NCBI GenBank assembly: GCA_035517495.1
Contig: DATIYT010000075.1
Span: 62,001-126,000, forward strand
Length of the DNA stretch: 64,000 nucleotides
Direction: 5' to 3'
Source of the DNA: DASZHJ01 sp035517495
GTDB taxonomy: Bacteria > Pseudomonadota > Alphaproteobacteria > ATCC43930 > CGMCC-115725
The position numbers and the translations under genes were made by a program. The notes under the pieces were generated by a model. That model was not told the origin of the DNA. It searched no databases and saw nothing but the letters and a program-made list of their open reading frames with translations. Positions 17,719 to 27,076 of this stretch are shown here, in pieces (position 1 is the first letter of the stretch; each line of letters opens with the position of its first letter).

Positions 17719-19712
17719 ATGATTGGCAAAGCATGGTGGCTGGGTGCCGCGGCGCTGCTGCTTTCGAATGCTGCGGAGGCGCGGGTCACGCGGATCGAGG
17801 TCTCGCGCCAGGAGCCATTCGCGGGCGGCCAGGACTTCGGTACGGCCGATGCTTACGAGAAACTGGTCGGGCGGTTCTACGGCGAGCTCGATCCGACCGC
17901 GCCCTCAACGCCGGGATCGTCGATCTCGACAAGGCGCCTCGCAACGCCAGGGGCTTGGTGGAGTATTCCGCCGACTTTTATATTCTGCGGCCGGTTGATC
18001 TCGCGAAGGGCAACGGCGCGCTGCTCTACGACGTGAACAATCGCGGGAACAAGATGGCGCTGTTCCAATTCAACAGCGCGCCGCCCGGTCGCAACGATCC
18101 CTCCTCGGCCGAAGACGCTGGCAACGGTTTTCTAATGCGCGAGGGGTTCACGGTAGTGTGGAGCGGGTGGCTTCCCGACCTGCCGGACACCAACAACAAT
18201 CTGCGCCTGACCGTGCCGGTCGCGCATAAAGCCGACGGCGCGTCAATCGCCGGGACGGTCTGGGACGAGTTTCTATTCAACACCCCCAACGCCACGGAGG
18301 CGAAATTATCCTTCACCCCCGTCGATTCCGACGCCGCCCACGCGACCCTTTTGGTGCGCGATCGCAACACGGCGCCGCCGGAAAAACTCGCGCCCGGACA
18401 ATGGGAATTCGCCGATGCAAGGACGATCCGCCTGCTGCCGGCGGGGACTGCTTTCGCCATGGGCAAAATCTATCAACTCGTCTACGAGGCCAAGGATCCG
18501 CCGGTCGCCGGCATCGGCCTTGCGGCAACGCGCGATTGGATCGCGTTCCTGCGCCGCGCAAAAGCCGACGATGCGGGGAATGCCAATCCGCTACTATCCG
18601 AGGGCAGCTTGGTGCTCGCCCGAGCTCTGGCGCACGGCACCTCCCAGAGCGGGCGCTATCTACGCGACTTCGTCGATCGCGGCTTCAACGAGGACGAGTC
18701 GGGTGAGATCGTCTTCGACGGCATCAACGTGCACATCGGCGCCGGACGCTCTTTCCTGGATTTTCGATTCGCACAACCCGAGCGGATGCAGAACATCGGT
18801 TACGGCTTCATGTACTTTCCGAACACGAATTTTCCCTTTGCCTATGAAACGGAGCGGGATCCGTTCACGGGCGCGAGCGACGGAATCCTGGCGCGTTGCG
18901 CCGCGCGCGGAAATTGTCCCAAGGTGATGCACACCGAGAGCGGGATCGAATATTGGCAATCCGGAGAATCGCTCGTCACTACCGATCCACTGGGCAAACA
19001 CGATGCTCCGCTGCCGGAGAATGTACGCGTCTATCACATCGCGAGCACCCAGCACGTGGACCTCGAGACCATGCCGGCCGGGGTCTGCGCCGAGCCCTGG
19101 AATAAGATCGATCGCCGGCCCGTGCTGCGCGCCCTGCTGCTGGCGCTCGACCGCTGGGTGAAGAACGGGACCAAGCCGCCGCCCAGCCGCTACCCCCGCA
19201 TCGATGACGGCACGCTGGTGACGATGAGAGGTTGGCGTTTCGACGTCGCGGGTGTCGAGCGACCCAAAGCTCCCAACGGCAAGCCGCTCTTCGACTATGG
19301 TCCGGACTTTGCCAAGGGCATTATCGACAAGGTGCTGCCGGCGACGACGGCACGCGCCTACACCGTGCTCGTGCCACAGGTCGATCGGGACGGGAATGAG
19401 ATCGGCGGCGTGCGGCTTCCCGAGATTATCGTACCGCTCGTGACCGCGACCGGCTGGGCTTTGCGCGCGAAGAACGCGGGCGGCGCCGGCGAGCTTTGCT
19501 ATCTCGACGGCTCGATGATCCCTTTCGCGAAGACCAAGGCCGAGCGCTTGGCCAAGGGTGACCACCGTCTCTCCATCGAGGAGCGCTATCACACCAAGGC
19601 CGACTATGTCGCGCGCATCAAGCGCGCCGCCGAAACCCTGGAGAAGGCCGGCTACGTCCTGGCGGAGGATCGTCAGCGCATCGTCGAGCGGGCCGAGGCG
19701 CTGCCCTGGTAG
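17719..19712 (+). pseudogene. Alpha/beta-hydrolase domain protein, broken by a one-base deletion
   Basis: The true N-terminus starts at ATG 17719 with a signal peptide (KAWWLGAAALLLSNAAEA) and continues VTRIEVSRQEPFAGGQDFG to GELDPTAP. The rest of the protein, from LNAGIVDLDKAPRNARG onward, is in another frame. The junction is the C-run at 17902-17904; one extra C (CCC to CCCC) would restore a single protein of about 665 residues. The downstream part matches the secreted alpha/beta-hydrolase family of unknown substrate, with SQSGRYLRDF holding the likely nucleophile serine and QHVD near the end. The frame is otherwise clean, so the lesion is recent or a sequencing error. An in-frame extension to 17493 exists but is not protein-like. 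Confidence 0.75.
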
Positions 19713-19718
19713 AAGGGT

Positions 19719-20546
19719 TCAAGACCTGGCGGCACCTGTCCGCTCCATCGGCTCGACGAAGGGATGCGGACCATCGAAGCGGCCGATGGTGACGCAGTGC
19801 GAGACGATACCCGTCTCAGGCGCCCACACATGAACCTGGAAACCCGGCGGCTCCAGCGCAAAAGCGCCGACCGCGTTCGGACGCAGGTCGAGCACCACTT
19901 GGTGCGCCGTGCTCGGCGCCGTCGAGGCGAGCGTGCCGCGCCAGCGTAGCTGGATCGGGCGATGCAGGTGTCCGCAAAGTATCCGCTCAACCTCGGGATG
20001 GCAGGCGACGATCTCGCCCAAGGCCTCGGCCGCGTCGAGTCCGATCACATCCATGTGATCGATCATCGTGCGGAAGGGCGGGTGGTGCATGAAGATGACG
20101 GTGGGCTTGCCTCGACCCTCGGCGAGCGCCGCCTCGAGAAAAGCGAGACGCTCCGCGCAGAGCGTGCCCCCGCCCTTGCCCTCGATCAGGGTGTCGAGCG
20201 CGATCAGCCGCACGGGAAAGTCCTCGACCACGTATTGCTGGAAACCTTGCTTCGGCAGGTAGTCGTGGTCGCTGAAGACGCTGGCGAGGTTCGCCCGCTG
20301 ATCATGGTTGCCGGGCACCAGGTAAACCGGAACCTCGAGCTCGCTCAGAAGGTCATGCAGCACGCCATATTCCTCGACCATTCCCATGTGGGCGAGGTCG
20401 CCCGTCGCCAATATCACGTCGGGCTTTGGCTGCATTGCATTGATCTGGCGAATGGTGCTGCTCAGCATGTCGTTGGTGGGAACCCGACCATAAGCGTAGA
20501 TGCCGGGCGGACGCACGTGAAGATCGGTGATCTGCACAATGATCAT
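19719..20546 (-). CDS. GpdQ-type metallophosphoesterase
   Basis: From ATG 20546 the protein has 275 residues, and its metal ligands fall where they do in GpdQ glycerophosphodiesterase: Asp8 and His10 (TDLH), Asp50 (TGD), Asn80 (PGNHD), His154/155 (MHHPP), His193 and His195 (GHLH). This numbering supports the chosen start over the longer frame to 20651. GpdQ hydrolyses glycerophosphodiesters to glycerol-3-phosphate and an alcohol; related proteins cleave cAMP. It directly follows a ugpB-like gene on the same strand, so a role in using phosphodiesters brought in by that importer is likely. No signal peptide, so it acts in the cytoplasm. Confidence 0.88.
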   Translation of the reverse strand: MIIVQITDLHVRPPGIYAYGRVPTNDMLSSTIRQINAMQPKPDVILATGDLAHMGMVEEYGVLHDLLSELEVPVYLVPGNHDQRANLASVFSDHDYLPKQGFQQYVVEDFPVRLIALDTLIEGKGGGTLCAERLAFLEAALAEGRGKPTVIFMHHPPFRTMIDHMDVIGLDAAEALGEIVACHPEVERILCGHLHRPIQLRWRGTLASTAPSTAHQVVLDLRPNAVGAFALEPPGFQVHVWAPETGIVSHCVTIGRFDGPHPFVEPMERTGAARS

Positions 20547-20640
20547 GAGAGTGATAAGCTCCTGGCGAAGGGCCGCGGATGCCGCCGCATCGCAGCGGCG
20601 CCCGCGTATCGGACCGGGGTCCAAAATAACGATATTTTGC

Positions 20641-21963
20641 TTACATGGCACCAGGCTGCGCTAGCTTCTCCTGGTAGGGCTTCATGATCTCATTCGCGTT
20701 CTTCTGCGCGAGGCGCACCGCATCGACGGCGTTCTGCTTGCCCGAGAGGACGGCCTGCATCTGGTCTTCGAGTGCCTTGCGCACGGCGACGACATTGTAT
20801 GTTGCGAGCCAGGGCTGCGCGTATTCGAGCTGATTGAGCGCCACCAGTGCGTCCGGATGCTGATCGATGAAGCTCTTCATCTCCGGCATGTCGTAAGAGC
20901 TCCTGCGCGGCGAGAAATAGCCGGTCGCCCGGCTCCACCGTCCGAGCGTCGCCGCCGAGGTCATGTAGGAGACGAAGGTCCAGGCGGCTTCGCGCGCTTC
21001 CGGTGTGAGCGTCTTGAAAACCACCATCGAGCCGCCGCCGATCGGCGCCGCATTGCGGCGTTGGCGCGGGACGAAGGCCACTTTATAGGGAAACTTGGCG
21101 CCCTCGCGGATGAAGGTGAGCGCACCCGTCGAGAGCATGACCATCGCGGCGCGCCCCGCGAAGAAGTCGGTCGAGACCTGGCTCGGATCGACCACGCCCG
21201 GCGGCATCACCTTGTGCTTGGCAACGAGATCCCCCAGGAACTGCACCGCACCCTGGGTCGAGGGCTGATCATAGTAGACCTCGCCGGGATTGATCGGATT
21301 GAAGAACAATCCGCCATTGGACATGGCGAAGGTCTGGATGAGCCATCCCAGATAGTCATAAATGCCGGGCATCTCGAAGCCATACTGCGTAACCTTGTCG
21401 CCGTCGCGCTTGGTGAGTTTTTCGGCCGCAGCGACGAATTCGGTCCAAGTCGCCGGCGGATGATCGGGATCGAGTCCCGCCTCCTTGAATTCGTTCACGT
21501 TGATGTAGAGGATCGGCGTCGAATTCTGGAACGGGATCGCATAAAGCGTGCCCTCAGAGGTCGCGTTGGCGCGGAGCGCCGGCCAGAAATCGTCCATGAA
21601 GGTCTTGGGATCCTGATGGTGCGCGGCGAGCAGCCCGTCGATCGATTCGATCTGATCGGCGATCACAAAGTCCGGCACGTTATTCGCCGAAACCAACGCC
21701 ACTGCCGGCGGTTTTCCCGCCTCGAAGGCCGCTTGCGCCTTGAGGCGCGTGTCGTCGTAGCTGCCGGTGAAGGCCGCATTCACGACGATGTCGGGATGGC
21801 TTTCGTTAAAGGCCTTGACGATCTCCCCCATTTCGCGCGCAAGCGCGCCCTGGACCGGGACCGGGAAGTAGAAATCGATCGACGTCGCGGCCGACGCCTG
21901 CGGGGCACCGAAGCCGATCGCGAGCGCCAATGCCGCAAACCCGAGTGTGGTTTTGATGCCCAT
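20641..21963 (-). CDS. UgpB-like glycerol-3-phosphate/sugar-binding protein
   Basis: Periplasmic binding protein of 440 residues with a Sec signal (LGFAALALAIGFGAPQASA) and the UgpB-like layout: FNESHPDIVV, YAIPFQNSTPILYINVNEFKEAGLDP and GGGSMVVFK. ATG 21963 has a GGAGGAA ribosome site. It forms an operon with two permeases transcribed before it. The PHO box in front of the operon and the GpdQ-type gene behind it favour glycerol-3-phosphate or its diesters over sugars as substrate. No cognate UgpC-type ATPase is in the window. Confidence 0.88.
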   Translation of the reverse strand: MGIKTTLGFAALALAIGFGAPQASAATSIDFYFPVPVQGALAREMGEIVKAFNESHPDIVVNAAFTGSYDDTRLKAQAAFEAGKPPAVALVSANNVPDFVIADQIESIDGLLAAHHQDPKTFMDDFWPALRANATSEGTLYAIPFQNSTPILYINVNEFKEAGLDPDHPPATWTEFVAAAEKLTKRDGDKVTQYGFEMPGIYDYLGWLIQTFAMSNGGLFFNPINPGEVYYDQPSTQGAVQFLGDLVAKHKVMPPGVVDPSQVSTDFFAGRAAMVMLSTGALTFIREGAKFPYKVAFVPRQRRNAAPIGGGSMVVFKTLTPEAREAAWTFVSYMTSAATLGRWSRATGYFSPRRSSYDMPEMKSFIDQHPDALVALNQLEYAQPWLATYNVVAVRKALEDQMQAVLSGKQNAVDAVRLAQKNANEIMKPYQEKLAQPGAM

Positions 21964-21976
21964 CTGATGATTCCTC

Positions 21977-22810
21977 CTATTTGATGCCCGAGAAGACGAA
22001 GCTGTCGACGAATTGCCGCTGGAACGCCAAGAAGGCCGCGAGCAGCGGCGCACTCACCAACAAGGTTGCGGCCGCTATCAGTCCCCACTGCGCGGCGCCC
22101 TCGGCGCCACCCAGCACGCTCGCGAGCCCGAGCGTCAGCGTGCGCTCGCCCGGCGAATTGATGACGATGAGCGGCCAGAGGAACTCGTTCCAATGCGCGA
22201 CCACGCTCACGATCGCAAACGCCGCGAGCGCCGGCCGTGCCAACGGCAGCAGTACGTAGCGCAGGCGCTGCAGCAGCGAAGCGCCGTCGATCTCGGCCGC
22301 GTCCTCGAAATCGCGCGGCAATGAGCGAAAGGTCTGGCGCATGAGAAAGGTGCCGAAGGCGGACGCGAAATAAGGCGCCATTACTCCTAGGAGGCGATTG
22401 TCGATCCCGAGCGCGATCACTGTCTTGAGATTGGGCAGGATCAAAACGGGCGGCACGATCATGAGCTGCAGCAGAAACAAGTAGAAGAGCACGTCGCGGC
22501 CCCAAAACCTGAGTCGCGCGAAGGCGTAGCCAGCGAGACTGATGGTGACGAGCTGGACCGAAAGCGTGCCGAGCACCACGATCAGCGTATTGAGGTAGTA
22601 GACCGGGAAATCGCCGGCATCCCAGGCCGCGCGAAAATTCGCGAATGAGGGCGACCGCGGAGGCAGCAGGCTTGCCATCTCGAGGCTGCCGAAGCTGTCG
22701 GCGCGGAACGACGCCACCAACATCCAGAGGAACGGCGTTGCCCACAGCAGTGCCACGGCAGCGGCGAGCGCGCCCAGAAACGCGGCGCCGATCCGAAGCC
22801 TAATTCGCAT
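21977..22810 (-). CDS. UgpE-like ABC permease
   Basis: Permease of 277 residues with six membrane helices and the EAA loop DFEDAAEIDGASLLQRLRYV near residue 170, where contact with the ATPase occurs. It follows the ugpA-like gene with an 11-base overlap and lies 13 bases before the binding-protein ATG. Belongs to the MalG/UgpE branch of carbohydrate-type importers. Confidence 0.9.
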   Translation of the reverse strand: MRIRLRIGAAFLGALAAAVALLWATPFLWMLVASFRADSFGSLEMASLLPPRSPSFANFRAAWDAGDFPVYYLNTLIVVLGTLSVQLVTISLAGYAFARLRFWGRDVLFYLFLLQLMIVPPVLILPNLKTVIALGIDNRLLGVMAPYFASAFGTFLMRQTFRSLPRDFEDAAEIDGASLLQRLRYVLLPLARPALAAFAIVSVVAHWNEFLWPLIVINSPGERTLTLGLASVLGGAEGAAQWGLIAAATLLVSAPLLAAFLAFQRQFVDSFVFSGIK

Positions 22811-23732
22811 CGCCCCCTCGCCGCTCGAAGACTCGGATGCCTGCGCCGGAGACCAGAAGCAGGAGCGCCAAGGTCAACACCGTTGCCGCCGCGGCCTTGC
22901 CGATATCGTGCACCTCGGTCGCGGTGGTGAAGACGTAGTAGAGGAGCAGGGTCGTCGAATCGCTCGGTCCCCCGCGGGTCATGACGATCACGTGGTCGAC
23001 GGTGGTGATCGCCTGAATGAACGCGATCACCGCGACGAAGCTGGTGGTGGGCGCGAGCAGCGGCAGGATCACATGGCGCAGTCGCTGCCACGGACCGGCG
23101 CCGTCGAGGATCGCGGCCTCGACCAGCTCATGCGGCATTGCCTGCAGCGCCGCGAGATAGAACAGCATGTAATAGCCGGCATTCTTCCAGACCGTGACGA
23201 AGGAGATCGCGGCCAGCGCCGTGCGCTCGTCGCCGATCCAGTTCACGGAAACCGGCAGGAAGCTGCCGAGATAGTAGTCGATAAGCCCGATGGTCGGCAG
23301 GAAGAGGAAGGTCCAGAGCGCCGCCGCCGCGATCAGAGGCACCACGGTTGGAAAGAACAAGAGCGCGCGCAATGCCCGATTGAAAACCGTGGAACGGCGT
23401 AACAACAGCGCGAAGGCGAGCGCCAAAATCAACGACGGAACGACCGTCGCCGCGATATAGATCAAATTGTTGATGAGCGCCGCCGCGAATTTGTCGTCGC
23501 GCAGTAGGCGAACGTAGTTGTCGAGGCCCACGAAGACCGAAGCACGCGCCCCCAGGCGGCGCGCGTACAGCGAATCGATCGCTACCGAAAGAACGGGCCA
23601 ATAGGTGAAGAGCCCAAGCGCCACCAACGACGGCGCCAATAACGCAAGAGGGCGCAGGCGGCGCACGGCAATACGGGCCCCGAGCCGCGGTACCAGCTTT
23701 CTGGTGTCCGCATCGAAGGTTTCGGCAGTCAC
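22800..23732 (-). CDS. UgpA-like ABC permease
   Basis: Permease of 310 residues of the MalF/UgpA branch, six membrane helices after a basic N-terminus, EAA loop HELVEAAILDGAGPWQRL near 205. First gene of the operon; starts with GTG at 23732. The PHO box at 23767-23784 lies 35 bases upstream of this codon, so the operon is predicted to be switched on by PhoB under phosphate limitation. Confidence 0.9.
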   Translation of the reverse strand: MTAETFDADTRKLVPRLGARIAVRRLRPLALLAPSLVALGLFTYWPVLSVAIDSLYARRLGARASVFVGLDNYVRLLRDDKFAAALINNLIYIAATVVPSLILALAFALLLRRSTVFNRALRALLFFPTVVPLIAAAALWTFLFLPTIGLIDYYLGSFLPVSVNWIGDERTALAAISFVTVWKNAGYYMLFYLAALQAMPHELVEAAILDGAGPWQRLRHVILPLLAPTTSFVAVIAFIQAITTVDHVIVMTRGGPSDSTTLLLYYVFTTATEVHDIGKAAAATVLTLALLLLVSGAGIRVFERRGGDAN

Positions 23733-23766
23733 GGTGCTGCTGTAGCAGAGTCGAGCAGACCGCTGG

Positions 23767-23784
23767 ATGTCAGTTCAGTGACAG
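23767..23784 (-). promoter_or_regulatory. PHO box upstream of ugp-like operon
   Basis: On the minus strand the sequence reads CTGTCACTGAACTGACAT: two 7-base half-sites (CTGTCAC and CTGACAT) separated by four bases, each matching the PhoB consensus CTGTCAT in six of seven positions with the correct 11-base period. It lies just upstream of the ugpA-like start. Confidence 0.75.
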
Positions 23785-23912
23785 ATTTGTTGCGAACAAA
23801 CTTGGTGGGAAAAATCCGCAGCGGAGTCATCGCCACGTCACATGCTGCGATTAAATTTGCGCTGCTACTGGCGAATTATCACCGATAGCGTCTCAGTAGT
23901 CCCCGCGACTTG

Positions 23913-23952
23913 AAAGGCCGCTGCACCCCTCGAAGCGCAGCGGCCTTTTTTC
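23913..23952. terminator. Strong hairpin with T-run after the phn operon
   Basis: The arms AAGGCCGCTGC (23914-23924) and GCAGCGGCC (23937-23945) form a stable stem. A six-T run follows on the plus strand and a short one on the minus strand. It lies directly after the last gene of the phn cluster (stop at 23956) and before the ugp promoter, so it insulates the two operons. Confidence 0.8.
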
Positions 23953-23955
23953 GAC

Positions 23956-24687
23956 TCATATAAGCCCACGCGCGGCCGACCCACCCAACGCGAACCGCCG
24001 CAGTACACGAAAGCGCGCGCGGGGTGTCGGTTCGACGCAGAGTGCCACGTCGTCGATTGCAAGCGGCGCGGCGACAAGCGGCGCGACCGCGGGCGCAAGC
24101 ACCTCGGCGATGCGCTCGCGCAGGGCGGGATCGAGGGAGCCGGTCAGGGTCATGTGATAGCGGAAGGCCTCCATCACGTAAGGGTAACCCCAGCGTTGGA
24201 GCAGCGCTTCCTGCGTCGCGGTCAATGGCGCTTGGCGGCGCCGCGCGAGTTCCGAATGGGAGAGCGGTGCGCGGAAGCGATCGAGCCGCTCGACCGCCAT
24301 TGTCGCGAGCGCGCTGAGCGCGGGCGCGGATTCGGCCGGGATCAACGCCAGGAAGCGGCCGAGCGCGGCGAGGCGCAATGGGATTGGCGCGAACCGGCCG
24401 CACCCCGCCGCAACATCCGCGACGGCATCGATCAGTTGCGTCTCGCTCGCACCCGCCGCCAGGCGGAAGGGCGCCTTGAGCGTGCCGTGGAAGCCGTACC
24501 GGCGCGGCTCAGCGGTGACCGCGGAATGCAGGTCCACGGGGAGCCCCACGCGTTCCGGCGGATCGATACTCCCGCCGCGCTCGATATCCCAGCCGAGCCA
24601 GGCCGCGGCAAACCGCGCAAGCGCCGACTTCGGCGGAGGGACCGTGTAGAGCGCGTAGCGCGGAGCGCCGCTTACTGCTTCAGGCAC
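23956..24687 (-). CDS. DUF1045 phosphonate-metabolism protein, 2H phosphoesterase fold
   Basis: Protein of 243 residues of the family found in phosphonate operons (DUF1045). Two HxT motifs, His67-Gly-Thr69 in GFHGTLKAPF and His178-Met-Thr180 in RYHMTLTG, are the hallmark of the 2H phosphoesterase superfamily, whose members cleave cyclic phosphates. It overlaps the PhnZ-like gene by 16 bases and ends the phn transcript. Since no PhnP (5-phosphoribosyl 1,2-cyclic phosphate phosphodiesterase) is present here, it may do that job; this is inference. Confidence 0.85.
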   Translation of the reverse strand: MPEAVSGAPRYALYTVPPPKSALARFAAAWLGWDIERGGSIDPPERVGLPVDLHSAVTAEPRRYGFHGTLKAPFRLAAGASETQLIDAVADVAAGCGRFAPIPLRLAALGRFLALIPAESAPALSALATMAVERLDRFRAPLSHSELARRRQAPLTATQEALLQRWGYPYVMEAFRYHMTLTGSLDPALRERIAEVLAPAVAPLVAAPLAIDDVALCVEPTPRARFRVLRRFALGGSAARGLI

Positions 24688-25226
24688 TTTGCCAGGTAAA
24701 TTTTGAAATGCGCGAGATCGGGCGTTTTGAGCCCTTTGATCTTCGCCTGCTCGTCCCAGCGCCTGAGGCGCACCGCATCGGCGGCAAAGGGACGGCGGAT
24801 GAATTCCTCAGCCTCGGCGGTGCTAAACACCCCGCCCTGCAATTCGAGGCTCCGAACCGATTCGGGCGAAAGGCTCGCGAAATAGCCCGGCTCGACGGCG
24901 CACAGATAGCGCTTGGCGTCCACGTGGAGACGCACCGGTTCGCTGACCGCGGGCTCGAACCGGCTCGCCAAATAGTCGGCGCCGCCCTGTTCGTGCCGGT
25001 CGTCGATACCGCGCGCTGCCGGCCTCGGGCCGAGCCTATGCGTCAGATGGCCGATGTCGTGCAGCAGCGCCGCCGTGATCAGCGCCGGTGATGCGTGCTC
25101 GGTTTCGGCCGTCAGCGCGCATTGCAGCGCATGCGCGAGCTGGGTCACGGCTTCGCCACCGTATTGCCGGCCGCCGCCGCCCAGAAACAGCTCGGACACT
25201 TCATCGACCGGATTCATGTCGGACAT
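24672..25226 (-). CDS. PhnZ-like HD-domain phosphonate oxygenase
   Basis: Protein of 184 residues with an HD-domain core (LLHDIGH, His56-Asp57) and a Tyr22-x-x-Glu25 pair (QYGGE). In PhnZ the same Tyr/Glu pair covers a mixed-valence di-iron site that cleaves the C-P bond of hydroxylated 2-aminoethylphosphonate. It lies between phnM and the DUF1045 gene on one transcript. The usual partner PhnY hydroxylase is not in the window, so the substrate is open. An HD-type nucleotidase is the alternative, but the phn setting and the YxxE motif favour the oxygenase family. Confidence 0.82.
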   Translation of the reverse strand: MSDMNPVDEVSELFLGGGGRQYGGEAVTQLAHALQCALTAETEHASPALITAALLHDIGHLTHRLGPRPAARGIDDRHEQGGADYLASRFEPAVSEPVRLHVDAKRYLCAVEPGYFASLSPESVRSLELQGGVFSTAEAEEFIRRPFAADAVRLRRWDEQAKIKGLKTPDLAHFKIYLAKCLKQ

Positions 25227-25238
25227 TTGTCGCTCCTA

Positions 25239-26378
25239 TTACGCCACTTGCACGCCGGTGCGCCAGATTTGCCGCGCCACCGGCATCCCCTCAACCAGCC
25301 GGACCCGCACCAAATCGGCACGGCGCCCCTCGGCGATCCGCCCGCGGTCCTCGAGGCCGAGCTGCCGTGCCGGTGTCTCCGACACCATCGCCACCACCTC
25401 CGGGAGCGAGATCCCGACTTGGGCATGCAACAAGAACGCCGCGTGCAGCAGGCTCGACGGCACGTAATCCGAGGAAAGCATGTCCAGCACCGCATCCTCG
25501 GCCAGCATGCGCGCCGAGACGTTACCGGTGTGCGAGCCGCCGCGCACCACATTGGGAGCGCCCATGATAACGCCCATGCCCTGCTCATGGGCGAGCCGCG
25601 CCGCTTCGCGGGTAGTCGGGAATTCAGCCATGGTCATGCCCAGCGACACCGCCTCCTCGACGTGCTCCTCGGTGCCGTCATCGTGGCTCGCGAGCGCGAG
25701 GCCGCGCCCACGGCAAAGCTCCGCCAGGCGCCGGCGATTGACCGTGGCGTAGCGCCGCTGATCGTCCAAGCGGCGCTCGATGAATGCAGCCATTTCCGCG
25801 TCGGTGTGGCCAAACCTGCCTTGATAGTAGGCGCGATATTGCTCGACGGTGCCGAACTGCCGCTGACCCGGCGTGTGGTCCATGAGCGAAACGATCCGCA
25901 CCGTTGGCGTCGTCATCAAGGCCTCGGTCGTCACGACCACGTCACTGTAGGAGACCTCACAGCGCAAGTGAATGAAGTGCTCGGCGCGGAACAGTCCGCG
26001 CGTTTGAGCGCGGTGCACCGCCGAAGTCGCATCCTTGAGGATGTCGCCGCGCATCGGGCTGTCGGTGCGATCGACGATCGCGAGCGCATCGCAGACCGTC
26101 GTAATCCCCGCCGCCGCTACTTGCGCATCGTGCCCGAGCACGGCCGCATCGATCGGCCAGCGCACGCCCGGCCGCGGCGCCACGTGACGCTCGAGGTTGT
26201 CGGTGTGCAGCTCGACCAGCCCCGGCAGCAAGTAGTCGCCCTCGAGATCGAGCGCGCCCGGCATGCCGGCGACGCCGCGCCCCACAACCGCGATCGCGCC
26301 GTCGCGGCACACCACGTGCCCCAGCACCACGCGGTCGCTCAGCACCAGCATCGCATTATCCAGCACCAACTCCGTCAT
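25239..26378 (-). CDS. phnM: Alpha-D-ribose 1-methylphosphonate 5-triphosphate diphosphatase PhnM
   Basis: Amidohydrolase of 379 residues that removes pyrophosphate from the PhnI product. The metal site begins with GLVELHTDNLERH and continues with LASHDDGTEEH and MGAPNVVRGGSHTGN, all typical of PhnM. ATG 26378 overlaps the phnL stop by four bases; a longer frame upstream is only the shadow of phnL. Part of phnGHIJKLM. Confidence 0.95.
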   Translation of the reverse strand: MTELVLDNAMLVLSDRVVLGHVVCRDGAIAVVGRGVAGMPGALDLEGDYLLPGLVELHTDNLERHVAPRPGVRWPIDAAVLGHDAQVAAAGITTVCDALAIVDRTDSPMRGDILKDATSAVHRAQTRGLFRAEHFIHLRCEVSYSDVVVTTEALMTTPTVRIVSLMDHTPGQRQFGTVEQYRAYYQGRFGHTDAEMAAFIERRLDDQRRYATVNRRRLAELCRGRGLALASHDDGTEEHVEEAVSLGMTMAEFPTTREAARLAHEQGMGVIMGAPNVVRGGSHTGNVSARMLAEDAVLDMLSSDYVPSSLLHAAFLLHAQVGISLPEVVAMVSETPARQLGLEDRGRIAEGRRADLVRVRLVEGMPVARQIWRTGVQVA

Positions 26379-27073
26379 GCAGCCGCTCCCATCGAACCAA
26401 TATCCAGCACGCGGTCGGCGACCGCGTCGCGCACCTCGCGATCGTGGAAGATGCCGACCACCGTCGCGCCGCGGGCCTTCGCCATCTTGATCAACTCCAC
26501 CACCGAGGCTCGATTGGCGGCGTCGAGCGAGGCGGTAGGCTCGTCCAGCAGCAAAATTGGATGTTCCCCTACCAGTCCTCGGGCGATGTTGATGCGCTGC
26601 TGCTCGCCGCCCGAGAATGTGGCGGGCGGCAGGTCCCAGAGCCGTTCCGGAATGTGCAGCCGTTCGAGCAGCGTTACCGCGCGCTCGCGCGCCGCTCCCG
26701 CATCGAGGCCGCGCTCGCGCGCCGGCTCCATCACCAGATCGAGCGCGCCGACGCGCGGCACCACGCGCAGGAACTGGCTCACATAGCCCAAGGTGGAGCG
26801 GCGCAGCGCCAGGATTTCGCGTGGGCCGGCGGTTGCAATATCGACCATGGCCTCGCCGTCGCGCACCGATACCGTGCCGCGGTCCGGCAGGTAGTTGCCG
26901 TAAAGGCAGCGCAGTACCGTCGATTTGCCGGCACCGGAAGGCCCCCGCAGAGCCACGCATTCGCCGACTTCGACTTCGAGGGCGAAACCATCGAGCACCG
27001 AAAGATGCACCCCGCCCCGCAAGTGAAGGGTAAAACCCTTGTCGAGACCGCTGACTTCGATCGCGCGCGCCAT
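26375..27073 (-). CDS. phnL: C-P lyase subunit PhnL (ABC-type ATPase)
   Basis: ATPase-like subunit of 232 residues needed with PhnGHI to form ribose-1-alkylphosphonate triphosphate from ATP and phosphonate. Walker A GPSGAGKST, signature FSGGEQQRINIARGL, and Walker B ILLLDEPTASLD are intact. Lies three bases after phnK and overlaps phnM. Confidence 0.94.
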   Translation of the reverse strand: MARAIEVSGLDKGFTLHLRGGVHLSVLDGFALEVEVGECVALRGPSGAGKSTVLRCLYGNYLPDRGTVSVRDGEAMVDIATAGPREILALRRSTLGYVSQFLRVVPRVGALDLVMEPARERGLDAGAARERAVTLLERLHIPERLWDLPPATFSGGEQQRINIARGLVGEHPILLLDEPTASLDAANRASVVELIKMAKARGATVVGIFHDREVRDAVADRVLDIGSMGAAA

Positions 27074-27076
27074 GGT

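Noticed and set aside
25239..26960. 573-residue fused PhnM protein
   Set aside because: The extra N-terminal 194 residues are an out-of-frame reading of phnL; phnM starts at 26378.
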